From: Gordonia neofelifaecis NRRL B-59395
Lineage (GTDB): Bacteria > Actinomycetota > Actinomycetes > Mycobacteriales > Mycobacteriaceae
Length of the DNA stretch: 64,000 bases
Assembly: GCF_000192435.1 (NCBI RefSeq)
Contig: NZ_AEUD01000002.1
Coordinates: 186,001 to 250,000, forward strand
Direction: 5' to 3'
Part shown: in pieces, positions 34,337-43,142 of the stretch
How the letters are laid out: every line of letters begins with the position of its first letter
Position numbering within the stretch: the first letter of the stretch is position 1
Translations under genes and position numbers: made by a program
The notes under the pieces: model-generated
What the model saw: only the letters and a program-made list of their open reading frames with translations
Told to the model about the DNA's origin: nothing
Databases searched by the model: none

Positions 34337-35041
34337 ATGACAGAGACACGTCACCGTTCCGACGAGCACGTCGACGATCTGCTGCCGCTCTATGCCCTCG
34401 ATGCCTTGGACGAGATCCAATCACGGCGGGTCCGCGAGCACCTGCTCGTCTGCATCGGCTGCGCCGGGGAATATGCGGTCTGGGCGGAGCGCGCCGCTGA
34501 TCTGAACACATCCGCCGAGCCGGTACCCGACAGCGTTCGCGCGCGGCTGATGGACGCCGTCGACCGGGAGTCCGGGGATCAGCGAGGCCCGCGGCGGTGG
34601 ACGCGATGGGCGGCTGCGGCGTGCATCGTGATGGCGGCGGGGGCGGGGGGAGCCGTGGCGTGGCATGTGGTGACCGGTCACGCACAGACCGTCGAACAGA
34701 GCGCCGACGGGGCGATGCGCGACGTCCTGGCGGCACCGGACATGCAGAAGTCGACGGGCACGTTGGGCGCGGGGAATGTCGCCGCGATGTATTCGCCCTC
34801 GCAGCGGGCGACCGTCGTCACCGTCGAGGATCTGCCGCCGACGGAGCAGGCGATGGGATATCAGGTGTGGATCTCCGTCGACGGCCGGATGAAGTCCGCG
34901 GGGGTGGTCCCCGCCGATGATCGGTCGAGCGTGGTGATGACCGACATGGGTCGGCCCGCGGGCGTGTCGCTCTCGGTGGAGCCGATGAGTGGATCGCCGG
35001 AACCGACGTCGCCGATGGTCGTTCAGGTGCCCATGCCGTAG
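34337..35041 (+). CDS. rskA: Anti-sigma-K factor RskA
   Basis: 234 residues. The N-terminal zinc anti-sigma domain includes LLPLYALDALDEIQSRRVRE and the HxxxCxxC motif HLLVCIGC (about residues 35-42). One membrane helix, WAAAACIVMAAGAGGAVAWH (about 92-111), leads to an extracytoplasmic RskA domain ending SVEPMSGSPEPTSPMVVQVP. It binds SigK at the membrane and releases it after proteolysis or a redox signal. Translation is probably coupled to sigK. Confidence 0.88.
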   Translation: MTETRHRSDEHVDDLLPLYALDALDEIQSRRVREHLLVCIGCAGEYAVWAERAADLNTSAEPVPDSVRARLMDAVDRESGDQRGPRRWTRWAAAACIVMAAGAGGAVAWHVVTGHAQTVEQSADGAMRDVLAAPDMQKSTGTLGAGNVAAMYSPSQRATVVTVEDLPPTEQAMGYQVWISVDGRMKSAGVVPADDRSSVVMTDMGRPAGVSLSVEPMSGSPEPTSPMVVQVPMP

Positions 35042-35164
35042 GTCGGAGCACGGTCCGGTCAGGATCTGCGATTCGTCGACGGCCCCGGCAATCCGGAGCG
35101 CAGCCGGCGCCGAATCACGGATGAGGGCCGGGAAGACGGTCCACGGACGACAGGGAGCCCGGCG

Positions 35165-36856
35165 ATGCTGACGATGATTCTGGTGGGACTGGCCGGTGGT
35201 CTGGTGACCGGGGTGTCCCCGTGCGTGCTGCCGATGATCCCGGTCATCTTCATCACCGGCGGCTCGTCGGCCGACGAGGGACGGGTGCGGCCGGGCTATG
35301 GCCGGGCGCTCGCGATCATCGTCGGCATCGTGGTCAGCTTCAGCCTCATCACTCTGCTCGGCACGCTGGTGCTCGCGGCGCTGGGCCTGCCCAGCGGCCT
35401 GTTGCGGTGGACCGGCATCGTGCTGCTGGTCCTCATCGGACTCGGGATGCTGATCCCGTCGGTGGCTCATGCGCTGGAACGGCCGTTCGCGCGGCTGCCG
35501 GGATGGACGCCGAACGGCAAGGGCGGGCGATTCGGACCGTTTCTGCTGGGGCTGGGCCTCGGCACGCTCTATGTTCCGTGTGCCGGTCCGGTGCTCGCGG
35601 CGATCTCGGTGGCGGGTGCGACCGGTGACATCGGCTGGCGCACCGTGGTCCTCACCGTGTCGTTCGCGATCGGCGCGGCGATTCCGCTGCTGGTATTCGC
35701 CGTTGCCGGAGCCTCGCTCACCAGGAGGCTGGCCGCCTACCGCGACCGGCAGCGCACCATTCGCGCGGTCGGCGGGGTGATCCTGATCGGTCTCGCGGTG
35801 GCCCTCGTGTTCGACGCGCCGGCGCGACTGCAGGCCGCCATTCCGTCGTACACGGCGTCGGTGGACCGGGCTCTCGCGCAATCGGACACGGTCAATCGCG
35901 CGCTCGGCCGGTCCGTCGGAGGGGCAGCGGCGTGCACGGGAGGCGGGGGTCTCGCCGACTGCGGGCCCGCGCCGGACCTCACCGGGGGCGGGCGCTGGTT
36001 CAACACGCCCGGTGACGCCCCGCTCACCGTCACGGGCCTCCGCGGCCATGTCGTCCTGGTCGACTTCTGGACGTACTCGTGCATCAACTGCCTGCGCGAC
36101 GGGCCGCACGTCCGCGCGTGGTGGAACACCTATCGGGGTTCCGGGCTGGAGGTGGTCGGCGTCCACACCCCGGAGTTCGCGTTCGAGAAGGACGCGGGCA
36201 ACGTCGCCGCCGCCATCGGTGACGAACGCATCTCGTACCCCGTGGTCCAGGACAACGACTACGCCGTCTGGAACGCCTTCGGAAATCGCTATTGGCCGGC
36301 GAAGTATCTGATCGACGCGCACGGTGTGATCCGGGCCGTGTCGTACGGGGAAGGCGGATACGCCGAGATGGAGCAGCGGATCCGGACGCTCCTGCACGAA
36401 TCCGCGCCCGACGCGGCATTGCCCGCACCGACCAGCGGCGCCGCAGACGCCCCGACCGCCGCCGGACCCATCTCGCCGGAGATGTACCTGTCGGCATCGC
36501 GCTCGGCAGGCGCGTACAGCGGCGGCACGTTGACAGCGGGTACGCATGACTACTCGTTCGCCCCCGATCAACAGGCCGACACGTATGCCCTCGCCGGCCG
36601 GTTCGACGTCACCGACGAGTCGGTACGGGCCGAGGACGGTGCGCGGATTCGGCTCGACAGCACGGCGTCGTCGGTGAATGCCGTGCTCGGCGGGAACGGA
36701 CGCGCGGTGGTGCACGTCGACGGCCTGCCCGACCGAGTCGTCGACGTGTCCGGACCGCCGCGGCTTCACAACCTCGCCGCGGGCGACTACCGGCATCGCG
36801 TGGTGACGCTCGAGCTCAGCGCGGGCGTCGACGCGTACACCTTCACATTCGGGTGA
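35165..36856 (+). CDS. dipZ: DipZ: CcdA-type thiol transporter fused to a thioredoxin-like domain
   Basis: 563 residues, with AGGGAG before ATG 35165. The N-terminal CcdA/DsbD-like membrane domain has two cysteine motifs, GVSPCVLPMIPV (about 16-27) and LYVPCAGPVLAA (about 137-148), within six helices. It is followed by an exported thioredoxin-like domain with FWTYSCINCLRDGPHVRAWW (CxxC near 303-306) and a C-terminal beta-rich module (NAVLGGNGRAVVHVDGLPDR). It passes reducing equivalents from the cytoplasm to exported cysteines. In M. tuberculosis dipZ (Rv2874) sits with the SigK-controlled mpt83/mpt70 genes; here it follows sigK-rskA directly. Confidence 0.92.
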   Translation: MLTMILVGLAGGLVTGVSPCVLPMIPVIFITGGSSADEGRVRPGYGRALAIIVGIVVSFSLITLLGTLVLAALGLPSGLLRWTGIVLLVLIGLGMLIPSVAHALERPFARLPGWTPNGKGGRFGPFLLGLGLGTLYVPCAGPVLAAISVAGATGDIGWRTVVLTVSFAIGAAIPLLVFAVAGASLTRRLAAYRDRQRTIRAVGGVILIGLAVALVFDAPARLQAAIPSYTASVDRALAQSDTVNRALGRSVGGAAACTGGGGLADCGPAPDLTGGGRWFNTPGDAPLTVTGLRGHVVLVDFWTYSCINCLRDGPHVRAWWNTYRGSGLEVVGVHTPEFAFEKDAGNVAAAIGDERISYPVVQDNDYAVWNAFGNRYWPAKYLIDAHGVIRAVSYGEGGYAEMEQRIRTLLHESAPDAALPAPTSGAADAPTAAGPISPEMYLSASRSAGAYSGGTLTAGTHDYSFAPDQQADTYALAGRFDVTDESVRAEDGARIRLDSTASSVNAVLGGNGRAVVHVDGLPDRVVDVSGPPRLHNLAAGDYRHRVVTLELSAGVDAYTFTFG

Positions 36857-36887
36857 TCCGCGCGCCTCGACGGCCGTGATCGCACCG

Positions 36888-37829
36888 TCAGCGCGGCCGG
36901 TAGAAACCTTCGAACGTCTGGTCGGCGTTGGTCGTGCGCAGCGGGGTGACGCCGACCGGATCTCCTCCGGTCTCCACCAGTTGGCCGTTTCCGATGTACA
37001 TCGCGACGTGACCGGACCAGACCGCGAGGTCTCCGGGCTGAAGGTCGGCCTGCGCCACCTCGAATCCGGCCGTGTCCTGCTCCTGCGCCAGACGGGGCAG
37101 CTCCAACCCGGCCTGGCGGTAGGCCCATTGAGTGAACCCGCTGCAATCGAAGCCGTCGGTGGTGGTGCCGCCCCACACATACGGCGTGCCCTGCACGCTG
37201 AGTGCGGCACGGACAGCCTTCGCCGCACGCTCGTTGGGTGCATAGCTCACCGATCCGTCCGGCAGAGTCACCGGGATGCGCCCGCCCGTCGGGCCCGTCG
37301 GACCCGACGACGGGCCGCCCGCGGGCAACGCGGCCTCGGCGTCGGCCTCGTGTCGGCCGAGCTCCTCGGCGTCGCCGGACAGTGCGGTCTGCGCACGCTG
37401 GACCACCTGCACTCCGCGAGCCAGGTGGTCCAGCGCGAGGGGGACCAGGACCGCCAGGCCCGCCGGGGAGGCCACCGCCGGGATCGTGGCCGCGGCGGCG
37501 GCGAAGGACTCGATGAGTCCGTTGAGTTCGCCGTTGGCGGCTTTGACCCGGCCGGCCGCGGTCTCCACGATCGCCGCGATCTCGGTCCCCGACGTGGCGA
37601 CCGAGTCGTCGGCCGCCGACAGCTGCCGCGCGGTCTCCGACGCTTGATCGCCGCCGGCGCCGTGCCACCCCGCCGTCGCTGCCTGCACGCTCTGTCGGGA
37701 CAGAGTTGACGCGTGATCGAGTGACGCCTGGGTGTCGGTGTAGACGGTGGTCGTGCCCGGCGGGAGCACGCCGGTCCCGAGGGTGGCCACCAGCGCCTTG
37801 AGCGGAGCGACCAGCATGGCCGCGCTCAT
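36888..37829 (-). CDS. NlpC/P60 peptidoglycan hydrolase with ESX/WXG-like N-terminus
   Basis: 313 residues from ATG 37829 (MSAAMLVAPLKALVATLGTG). The N-terminal 130 residues are helical with a WxG-type turn (TAGWHGAGGDQASETARQLS), like WXG100-related proteins, and there is no classical signal peptide. After a Gly/Pro linker the C-terminal NlpC/P60 domain has VQGTPYVWGGTTTDGFDCSG (catalytic Cys), GDLAVWSGHVAMYIGNGQLV (His) and a third polar residue beyond. It should cut peptidoglycan stem peptides. The start overlaps the stop of the preceding 107-residue gene by 4 nt. That gene looks like an ESX secretion partner, so type VII export of the pair is inferred. Confidence 0.85.
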   Translation of the reverse strand: MSAAMLVAPLKALVATLGTGVLPPGTTTVYTDTQASLDHASTLSRQSVQAATAGWHGAGGDQASETARQLSAADDSVATSGTEIAAIVETAAGRVKAANGELNGLIESFAAAAATIPAVASPAGLAVLVPLALDHLARGVQVVQRAQTALSGDAEELGRHEADAEAALPAGGPSSGPTGPTGGRIPVTLPDGSVSYAPNERAAKAVRAALSVQGTPYVWGGTTTDGFDCSGFTQWAYRQAGLELPRLAQEQDTAGFEVAQADLQPGDLAVWSGHVAMYIGNGQLVETGGDPVGVTPLRTTNADQTFEGFYRPR

Positions 37830-38149
37830 GCGGGCACTCCGGTGAGCTCGCATGCACCGGTCGCGTCGCAGCAGTCGTACGAGTTGCTCGCGCTGCGGGT
37901 GCGGTCGGCGGTGCCCGCGTGCTGTTCGGCCAAGGTGTCCAGTCGATTCGCTCGGGCCGACTCCAACCGATTCAGCGCGCCGAGGAACTCGGCGCCGATG
38001 AGGCCGAACGTCGGCGCCAGCGCCGACGTGTCGATCCGTTCGGCGGTCGACCGGGCGGCGACCGATCGGGCCGCGGCGGCCTGAGTTGCGGCGACGGCGT
38101 GCGTCGCACCGGAATCGATGGTGACCGGTCTGCCGGATTGCGCGTTCAT
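37826..38149 (-). CDS. Small ESX-type (EspC/WXG100-like) protein
   Basis: 107 residues from ATG 38149 (MNAQSGRPVTIDSGATHAVA). It is predicted all-helical, Ala-rich and signal-less, with IDTSALAPTFGLIGAEFLGA in the middle and a C-terminal pair of cysteines in SYDCCDATGACELTG. Size, composition and coupling (ATGA overlap) to an NlpC/P60 protein with a WxG-type domain resemble EspC-like type VII secretion pairs. No WxG motif is visible in this partner. The family assignment is tentative. Confidence 0.6.
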   Translation of the reverse strand: MNAQSGRPVTIDSGATHAVAATQAAAARSVAARSTAERIDTSALAPTFGLIGAEFLGALNRLESARANRLDTLAEQHAGTADRTRSASNSYDCCDATGACELTGVPA

Positions 38150-38275
38150 ACCAGTTTGGACGCAGGGGATCGCTGATCGGTTCCGTCGACGTCGGCCCGG
38201 CGTGTCGGGGCGGTCGTCCGGCGATGAGCAGCGAATCGGGCGAGCACTGTCCGAGGTCGACCGTACGATGATTCC

Positions 38276-38923
38276 ATGACCGACACCGCCACGTCCGGCC
38301 TGCAGATCCGCGTCGTCGACCATCCGCTCACGCGTGCCTGGCTCGCGGTGCTCCGGGACGAGTCCACGCCGAATTCGGCGTTCCGCGATGCGCTCGCGCG
38401 GCTGGCCCAGATGCTGGTCTACGAGGCGTTCGCTGCGGCCCCCGAGCGGGCGATCGAGGTGCGAACACCCGTCGGTCTGGCACCGTGCGCGACCCTGGCT
38501 CAGCCCCCGTTGTTCGTGCCGGTGCTCCGCGCCGGACTGGGGATGCTCGACGCCGCCATCGCGAGCGTGCCCGACGCCGCCATCGGATTCGTCGGAGTGG
38601 CGCGAGACGAGCGGACCGCGCGGCCGAGCGAGTACCTCGCGTCGTTGCCGGACGATCTGACCGGTCGGCCCGTCTGCGTCCTCGATCCGATGCTGGCGAC
38701 CGGCGGGTCACTGGTGCACACCCTGGACCTGCTGACCGCTCGCGGCGCCACCGACATCACTGCGATCTGCGTGGTCGGCGCGCCGGAGGGTCTCGAGGCA
38801 CTCCGTGCGTGGGGGCGCCCGCTGCGCCTGGTGATCGGCGCCGTCGACGACCACCTGAACGACGCGAAGTTCATCGTCCCCGGACTCGGCGACGCGGGCG
38901 ATCGGCAGTTCGGGCCGCGCTGA
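38276..38923 (+). CDS. upp: Uracil phosphoribosyltransferase
   Basis: 215 residues. It makes UMP from uracil and PRPP (pyrimidine salvage). Motifs: VVDHPLTRAWLAVLRDEST, PVLRAGLGMLDA (about 80-91), the PRPP-binding loop VLDPMLATGGSLVHTLDLL (about 139-157) and the uracil-binding VPGLGDAGDRQFG at the C-terminus. It corresponds to Rv3309c, next to pmmB-deoD in M. tuberculosis; here an ABC exporter has come between. Confidence 0.96.
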   Translation: MTDTATSGLQIRVVDHPLTRAWLAVLRDESTPNSAFRDALARLAQMLVYEAFAAAPERAIEVRTPVGLAPCATLAQPPLFVPVLRAGLGMLDAAIASVPDAAIGFVGVARDERTARPSEYLASLPDDLTGRPVCVLDPMLATGGSLVHTLDLLTARGATDITAICVVGAPEGLEALRAWGRPLRLVIGAVDDHLNDAKFIVPGLGDAGDRQFGPR

Positions 38924-38947
38924 CCGCCCGTCGTCGGGGCGATCGGC

Positions 38948-38973
38948 TTGACATGAAGTGCACTTGATGAAGT
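38948..38973. promoter_or_regulatory. Palindromic site upstream of the ABC exporter
   Basis: A perfect 10-bp palindrome AAGTGCACTT (38956-38965) follows a TTGACA hexamer (38948-38953). It is flanked by TTGAC and GTCAA half-sites. It lies 65 bp before the ABC exporter start. It looks like a promoter -35 element overlapped by a MarR- or TetR-type operator; the regulator is not encoded nearby. Confidence 0.4.
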
Positions 38974-39029
38974 CAACTCGACGACATGAGAACTGTTGCA
39001 GCCGAAGCCACCGACGGGGGTGATCGCCA

Positions 39030-40940
39030 GTGAGCATGGAATCGGTGGCGTGGGATGTCATGTACAAGTCGATGCACGCATCGGATGCGCAGGCGATGCG
39101 CGCCGATCGTCGCGCGACCCTCCGCCGCATCGGAGGATTCGCGCGCCCGCACCGTCGGCGAATCATCATCTTCCTGGTCCTGTCCATCATCACCGCGGTC
39201 CTGACCGTCGTCACCCCGCTGCTCGCGGGGCGGGTGGTGAACCTGATCAACTCGGAGAGCCCGTCGGCCGGACGGGAGATCGTGGTCCTCGCGCTGCTGA
39301 TCGCGTTGATCGCGGTCGCCGAGGCGGCCGCGTCGATCGGCACGCGCTGGCTGTCGTCGAACATCGGTGAGGGGCTGATCTTCGACCTGCGCCGCGCGGT
39401 CTTCGATCACGTGCAGCGGATGCCGGTCGCGTTCTTCACCAGGACCCGGACGGGCGCTCTGGTGAGTCGACTGAACAACGATGTGATCGGCGCGCAACGC
39501 GCGTTCAGCGACACGCTGTCGGGCGTGGTCTCCAATGTCGTGACGCTGGTGCTGACCCTCGGCGTCATGTTCGCCATCAGTTGGCAGATCACGATCCTGG
39601 CGCTGATCCTGCTGCCCGTGTTCGTGATTCCCGCACGGCGCATGGGCCGGCGGATGGCCGGGCTGGCACGGGAGAGCGCCGACCACAACGCCCGGATGTC
39701 GACCCAGATGACGGAGCGGTTCTCCGCCCCGGGCGCCACCTTGGTGAAGCTCTTCGGTCGTCCCGCCATCGAATCGAAGGAGTTCGGCGACCGCGCGGAT
39801 GCGGTTCGGGACATCGGCGTTCGTCAGGCGATGCTGCAGAGCTACTTCTACACCGCGCTCATGCTCGTCTCCGCGCTCGCGCTGGCGCTGGTGTACGGGC
39901 TCGGCGGCTGGCTGGCGGTGCACCAGCACCTGTCGGCCGGTGCCGTGGTCTCGCTGGCGTTGCTGCTGACTCGGATGTACGCCCCGCTGACCGCCCTCGC
40001 CAACGCCCGGGTCGAGGTGATGAGCGCGCTGGTCAGCTTCGAGCGAGTCTTCGAGGTGCTCGATCTGCCGCCGCTGATCGTCGACCGGCCCGACGCACGG
40101 GAGGTCCCGAATATCGGCACGGGCGTCGCCGTCCGCTTCGACGACGTGTCCTTCGCGTATCCGGCGGCCGACAAGGTGTCGTTGGCCTCGCTGGAGGAGG
40201 TGGCGCAGCTCGACTCGCGCGAGAGCGGCGCCGTCCTGCACGGCGTGGACCTCGACGTCCCGGCCGGGTCGATGGTCGCGCTCGTCGGCAGTTCCGGCGC
40301 GGGCAAGTCGACGATCGCGTCCTTGGCGACCCGCCTGTACGACGTCGACGAGGGCAGCGTCTCGCTCAACGGCGTCGATGTCCGTGACCTGACGGCCGAA
40401 TCGATGCATCGGACGGTCGGACTCGTGACGCAGGACGGGCACCTCTTCCACGACACCGTCGCCGCCAATCTGCGCCTCGCGCGACCGGACGCCGCCGACG
40501 AGGATCTGTGGGCGGCGTTGCGACGGGCGCGTCTGGAGGACCTGATCCGCTCACTGCCCAACGGTCTCGACACCGTCGTGGGCGAGCGGGGATACCGGCT
40601 GTCGGGCGGCGAGCGTCAGCGGCTGACGATCGCCCGGCTGCTGCTGGCGCGCCCGTCCGTGGTGATTCTCGACGAGGCGACCGCTCACCTCGACTCGACG
40701 TCGGAGGCCGCGGTGTCCGAGGCCCTGGCCGAGGCGCTCGCCGGGCGGACGTCGCTGGTCATCGCACATCGCCTGTCCACGGTGCGGGCCGCCGACGAGA
40801 TCGTCGTGCTGGAAGCCGGACGAGTGGTGGAGCGAGGCGACCATCAGACTCTCTTGGCGTCGGGCGGTCGATACGCCGAGCTCTACCGGACTCAGTTCGC
40901 CGGACCTGCGCCCGCAGGGGCGCCGGACGTCGTCGCATGA
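39030..40940 (+). CDS. ABC exporter with fused membrane and ATPase domains
   Basis: 636 residues from GTG 39030 (ATG 39036 is an alternative). Six membrane helices in residues 45-330 form a type-I exporter domain (e.g. IIIFLVLSIITAVLTVVTPL). The ATPase domain has Walker A LVGSSGAGKSTIAS (about 418-431), the Q-loop GLVTQDGHLFHDTV, the signature YRLSGGERQRLTIARLLLAR and Walker B SVVILDEATAHLDS, followed by the His of VIAHRLS. It works as a homodimer or heterodimer half. The substrate (drug, lipid or peptide) is unknown. No partner half-transporter is adjacent. Confidence 0.9.
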   Translation: MSMESVAWDVMYKSMHASDAQAMRADRRATLRRIGGFARPHRRRIIIFLVLSIITAVLTVVTPLLAGRVVNLINSESPSAGREIVVLALLIALIAVAEAAASIGTRWLSSNIGEGLIFDLRRAVFDHVQRMPVAFFTRTRTGALVSRLNNDVIGAQRAFSDTLSGVVSNVVTLVLTLGVMFAISWQITILALILLPVFVIPARRMGRRMAGLARESADHNARMSTQMTERFSAPGATLVKLFGRPAIESKEFGDRADAVRDIGVRQAMLQSYFYTALMLVSALALALVYGLGGWLAVHQHLSAGAVVSLALLLTRMYAPLTALANARVEVMSALVSFERVFEVLDLPPLIVDRPDAREVPNIGTGVAVRFDDVSFAYPAADKVSLASLEEVAQLDSRESGAVLHGVDLDVPAGSMVALVGSSGAGKSTIASLATRLYDVDEGSVSLNGVDVRDLTAESMHRTVGLVTQDGHLFHDTVAANLRLARPDAADEDLWAALRRARLEDLIRSLPNGLDTVVGERGYRLSGGERQRLTIARLLLARPSVVILDEATAHLDSTSEAAVSEALAEALAGRTSLVIAHRLSTVRAADEIVVLEAGRVVERGDHQTLLASGGRYAELYRTQFAGPAPAGAPDVVA

Positions 40941-40946
40941 CGCGGG

Positions 40947-41579
40947 TCAGCCCACCCAGCTCGCGATCATCGGCTCGACGGTCACCGTGGCGCCGCCCTG
41001 CCGGATGGTCAGCGAACTCGGTGTGACGACGTAGTCGACGTCGGCGTTGGTCGCGACGAAGGTGTCGCCGCTGCGCGTCGGGTAGCCGACCTCGACGGTG
41101 TTCCCGTCCGCCTCGCCCTTGTAGTAGTAGCGGCCGGTCTGCGAACCGACCTGGCAGATCACCACCTGTGAGCGATCCGTGTAACCGACGAACACCGCAT
41201 CGTCCTCGGCGGCGTTGCAGCGCGGCCCGTTCAGGAAGCCCTGACGATCGGCCCCCGGCACGGTGACCGGACCCGATCCGGAGCCGGTGGTCGTCGTCGG
41301 GGCCGCAGTGGTGGGCTGCACCGTGACGGTCGCCGGCGGCGCGCCCGTCTGCGTCTGGGTGACGGTCGCCGGAGGCGGGCTGGGCGCGGCGGTCGTGGAC
41401 GCGGTGTCGTTCTTCCGGTTCTGCGAGTACACGATCGCCACCGTGACCCCGGCGATCAGCACGATCACACCGGCGATGAGGGCGATGAGCACGGCGGGCG
41501 ACGACCACGGCGACGGACGCTTGGGCGGCTGCGGCCCCGACGGCTGATACCCCGGATCGGGGTACTGCTGGTAGCTCAT
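40947..41579 (-). CDS. Pro/Thr-rich single-pass membrane protein of unknown function
   Basis: 210 residues from ATG 41579. A Pro/Tyr/Gln-rich cytoplasmic start (MSYQQYPDPGYQPSGPQPPK) is followed by one membrane helix (PAVLIALIAGVIVLIAGVTV, about 28-47). Next comes a Thr/Pro/Ala-rich extracytoplasmic linker (about 58-105) and a C-terminal beta-rich domain with two cysteines (GPRCNAAEDDAVFVG and VVICQVGSQTGRYYYKG) that may form a disulfide. It overlaps the pmmB stop by 4 nt and is probably the last gene of deoD-pmmB. Such exported membrane proteins are common in Mycobacteriales but this one is not assignable. Confidence 0.75.
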   Translation of the reverse strand: MSYQQYPDPGYQPSGPQPPKRPSPWSSPAVLIALIAGVIVLIAGVTVAIVYSQNRKNDTASTTAAPSPPPATVTQTQTGAPPATVTVQPTTAAPTTTTGSGSGPVTVPGADRQGFLNGPRCNAAEDDAVFVGYTDRSQVVICQVGSQTGRYYYKGEADGNTVEVGYPTRSGDTFVATNADVDYVVTPSSLTIRQGGATVTVEPMIASWVG

Positions 41580-43138
41580 CGACCGCACTCCTCCCCGCGC
41601 GGTCCTGACGGCAATTCCGCCAGGACCTCGGCCAGCAACTGCGACAACCGATGCCGCACGGTGCTGACGCTACCCGCCGCCGGTGGTGCGCTCACCTGTC
41701 CGTAGAACTTCAGCTTGGGCTCGGTGCCGCTCGGCCGCACGAACACCCGGACGGCGACACCGTCGGCGCCGGACCCGGTCAACTCGACGCCGTCGGTCCG
41801 CAGCCCGTCGGTCCGGGCGGCGTAGTCGACCGCGGTCACCGGAATCCCGCCGAGCGTGCGCGGCGGCGATGACCGCAGATCCGCCATGATCGCCGCGATG
41901 TCCGCGGGATCGTCGAGGCGGAGCGATCGGGGTGCGGTGAGGTGCACCCCGCATTCTCGATGCAGGGCGTCGAGAGCTGCGACGAGACCGCCCCGGTCCG
42001 ACCACCGCGAGGCGAGGAATGCGCACGCGATCGCCGCACTGACCCCGTCCTTGTCGCGGACGGCGTGCGGGTCGACGCAGTGTCCGAGCGCCTCCTCGTA
42101 GGCGTAGACGAGTGGTTCGCCCGCGCGGACGAGCCACTTGAATCCGGTCAGGGTGCGGCGGGCGTCCGCACCGCGGCGCAGTGCGGCCGCGTGCAGCAAT
42201 GTCCCGGACACGATGGAGCTCGCGATCACCGTGGGCGGGCCTCCCGGGCCGACTCGGTCGAGCACCCCGACACCCAGCAGTGCGCCGGTCTCATCGCCGG
42301 TCAGCATCCGCCAGCCGTCGACGTCGCGGACGCCGACGGCGCACCGGTCGGCGTCGGGGTCGAGTGCCACGGCTAGATCGGCGTCGGTCCGGTCGGCGAG
42401 TGCGAGCAGCCGGTCCGTCGCGCCCGGCTCCTCCGGGTTCGGGAACGCGACCGTGGGGAAGTCGGGATCTGGACGGAACTGCTCGTCGACCACCCGGACG
42501 TCGTCGAATCCGCACCGGGAGAACGCCCGGAGCGCGAGGTCGCCGCCGACACCGTGCATCGGGGTGAGGGCGATCCGCAACGGGTGGGCCGCGTCGCCCG
42601 CGAACCGCTCGGTCAACCGCGACAGGTATCCGTCGGCGACTGCGGCGGCGCGCGGATCGGGCTCCACCTCCAGCCGTGGGACGGTCGCGGCCGGACCAAC
42701 TGCAGTGATGGCGGCCTCGATCTCGCGGTCGGCGGGGCTCACGAGCTGTGCACCCGCCGCGGCGTCCCGACCGTCTCGGGCGCCGCCCAGGTACACCTTG
42801 TATCCGTTGTCGCGCGCCGGGTTGTGCGATGCGGTGATCATCACGCCGGCCGCGGCCCGCAGATGCCGCGTCGCGAAGGCGACGAGCGGGGTCGGACCCG
42901 GATCCGGGAGTGCGATCACATCGAATCCCTTCGCCGCCAACACTTCTCGCGTCGCGGCGGCGAAGTCCTCGGATCCGTGCCGGGCGTCCCGCCCGACGAC
43001 GATCGGCGCCCCCGTGGCGCCCTCGGTGATCAGCCAGTCGGCGAGACCCGCTGTTGCGCGGGTGACCGTCTCCACGTTCATCCCGTCCGGACCGGGCTGG
43101 ACGGGTCCGCGGAGACCGGCCGTCCCGAACGTCAGCAC
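41576..43138 (-). CDS. pmmB: Phosphomannomutase/phosphopentomutase-type alpha-D-phosphohexomutase
   Basis: 520 residues from GTG 43138, just 4 bp after the deoD stop. Motifs: TFGTAGLRGPVQPGPDGMNV, the catalytic serine loop GVMITASHNPARDNGYKVYL (about 104-123), the Mg-binding ALDPDADRCAVGV (about 260) and the phosphate-binding VFVRPSGTEPKLKFYGQV near the C-terminus. Family relatives such as Rv3308 have some 40 more residues before FGTAGLRG; here no start or coding sequence is available upstream, so the N-terminus is unusually short. With deoD it would isomerise pentose- or hexose-1-phosphates released by nucleoside phosphorolysis. Confidence 0.88.
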   Translation of the reverse strand: MLTFGTAGLRGPVQPGPDGMNVETVTRATAGLADWLITEGATGAPIVVGRDARHGSEDFAAATREVLAAKGFDVIALPDPGPTPLVAFATRHLRAAAGVMITASHNPARDNGYKVYLGGARDGRDAAAGAQLVSPADREIEAAITAVGPAATVPRLEVEPDPRAAAVADGYLSRLTERFAGDAAHPLRIALTPMHGVGGDLALRAFSRCGFDDVRVVDEQFRPDPDFPTVAFPNPEEPGATDRLLALADRTDADLAVALDPDADRCAVGVRDVDGWRMLTGDETGALLGVGVLDRVGPGGPPTVIASSIVSGTLLHAAALRRGADARRTLTGFKWLVRAGEPLVYAYEEALGHCVDPHAVRDKDGVSAAIACAFLASRWSDRGGLVAALDALHRECGVHLTAPRSLRLDDPADIAAIMADLRSSPPRTLGGIPVTAVDYAARTDGLRTDGVELTGSGADGVAVRVFVRPSGTEPKLKFYGQVSAPPAAGSVSTVRHRLSQLLAEVLAELPSGPRGEECGR

Positions 43139-43142
43139 CGGA

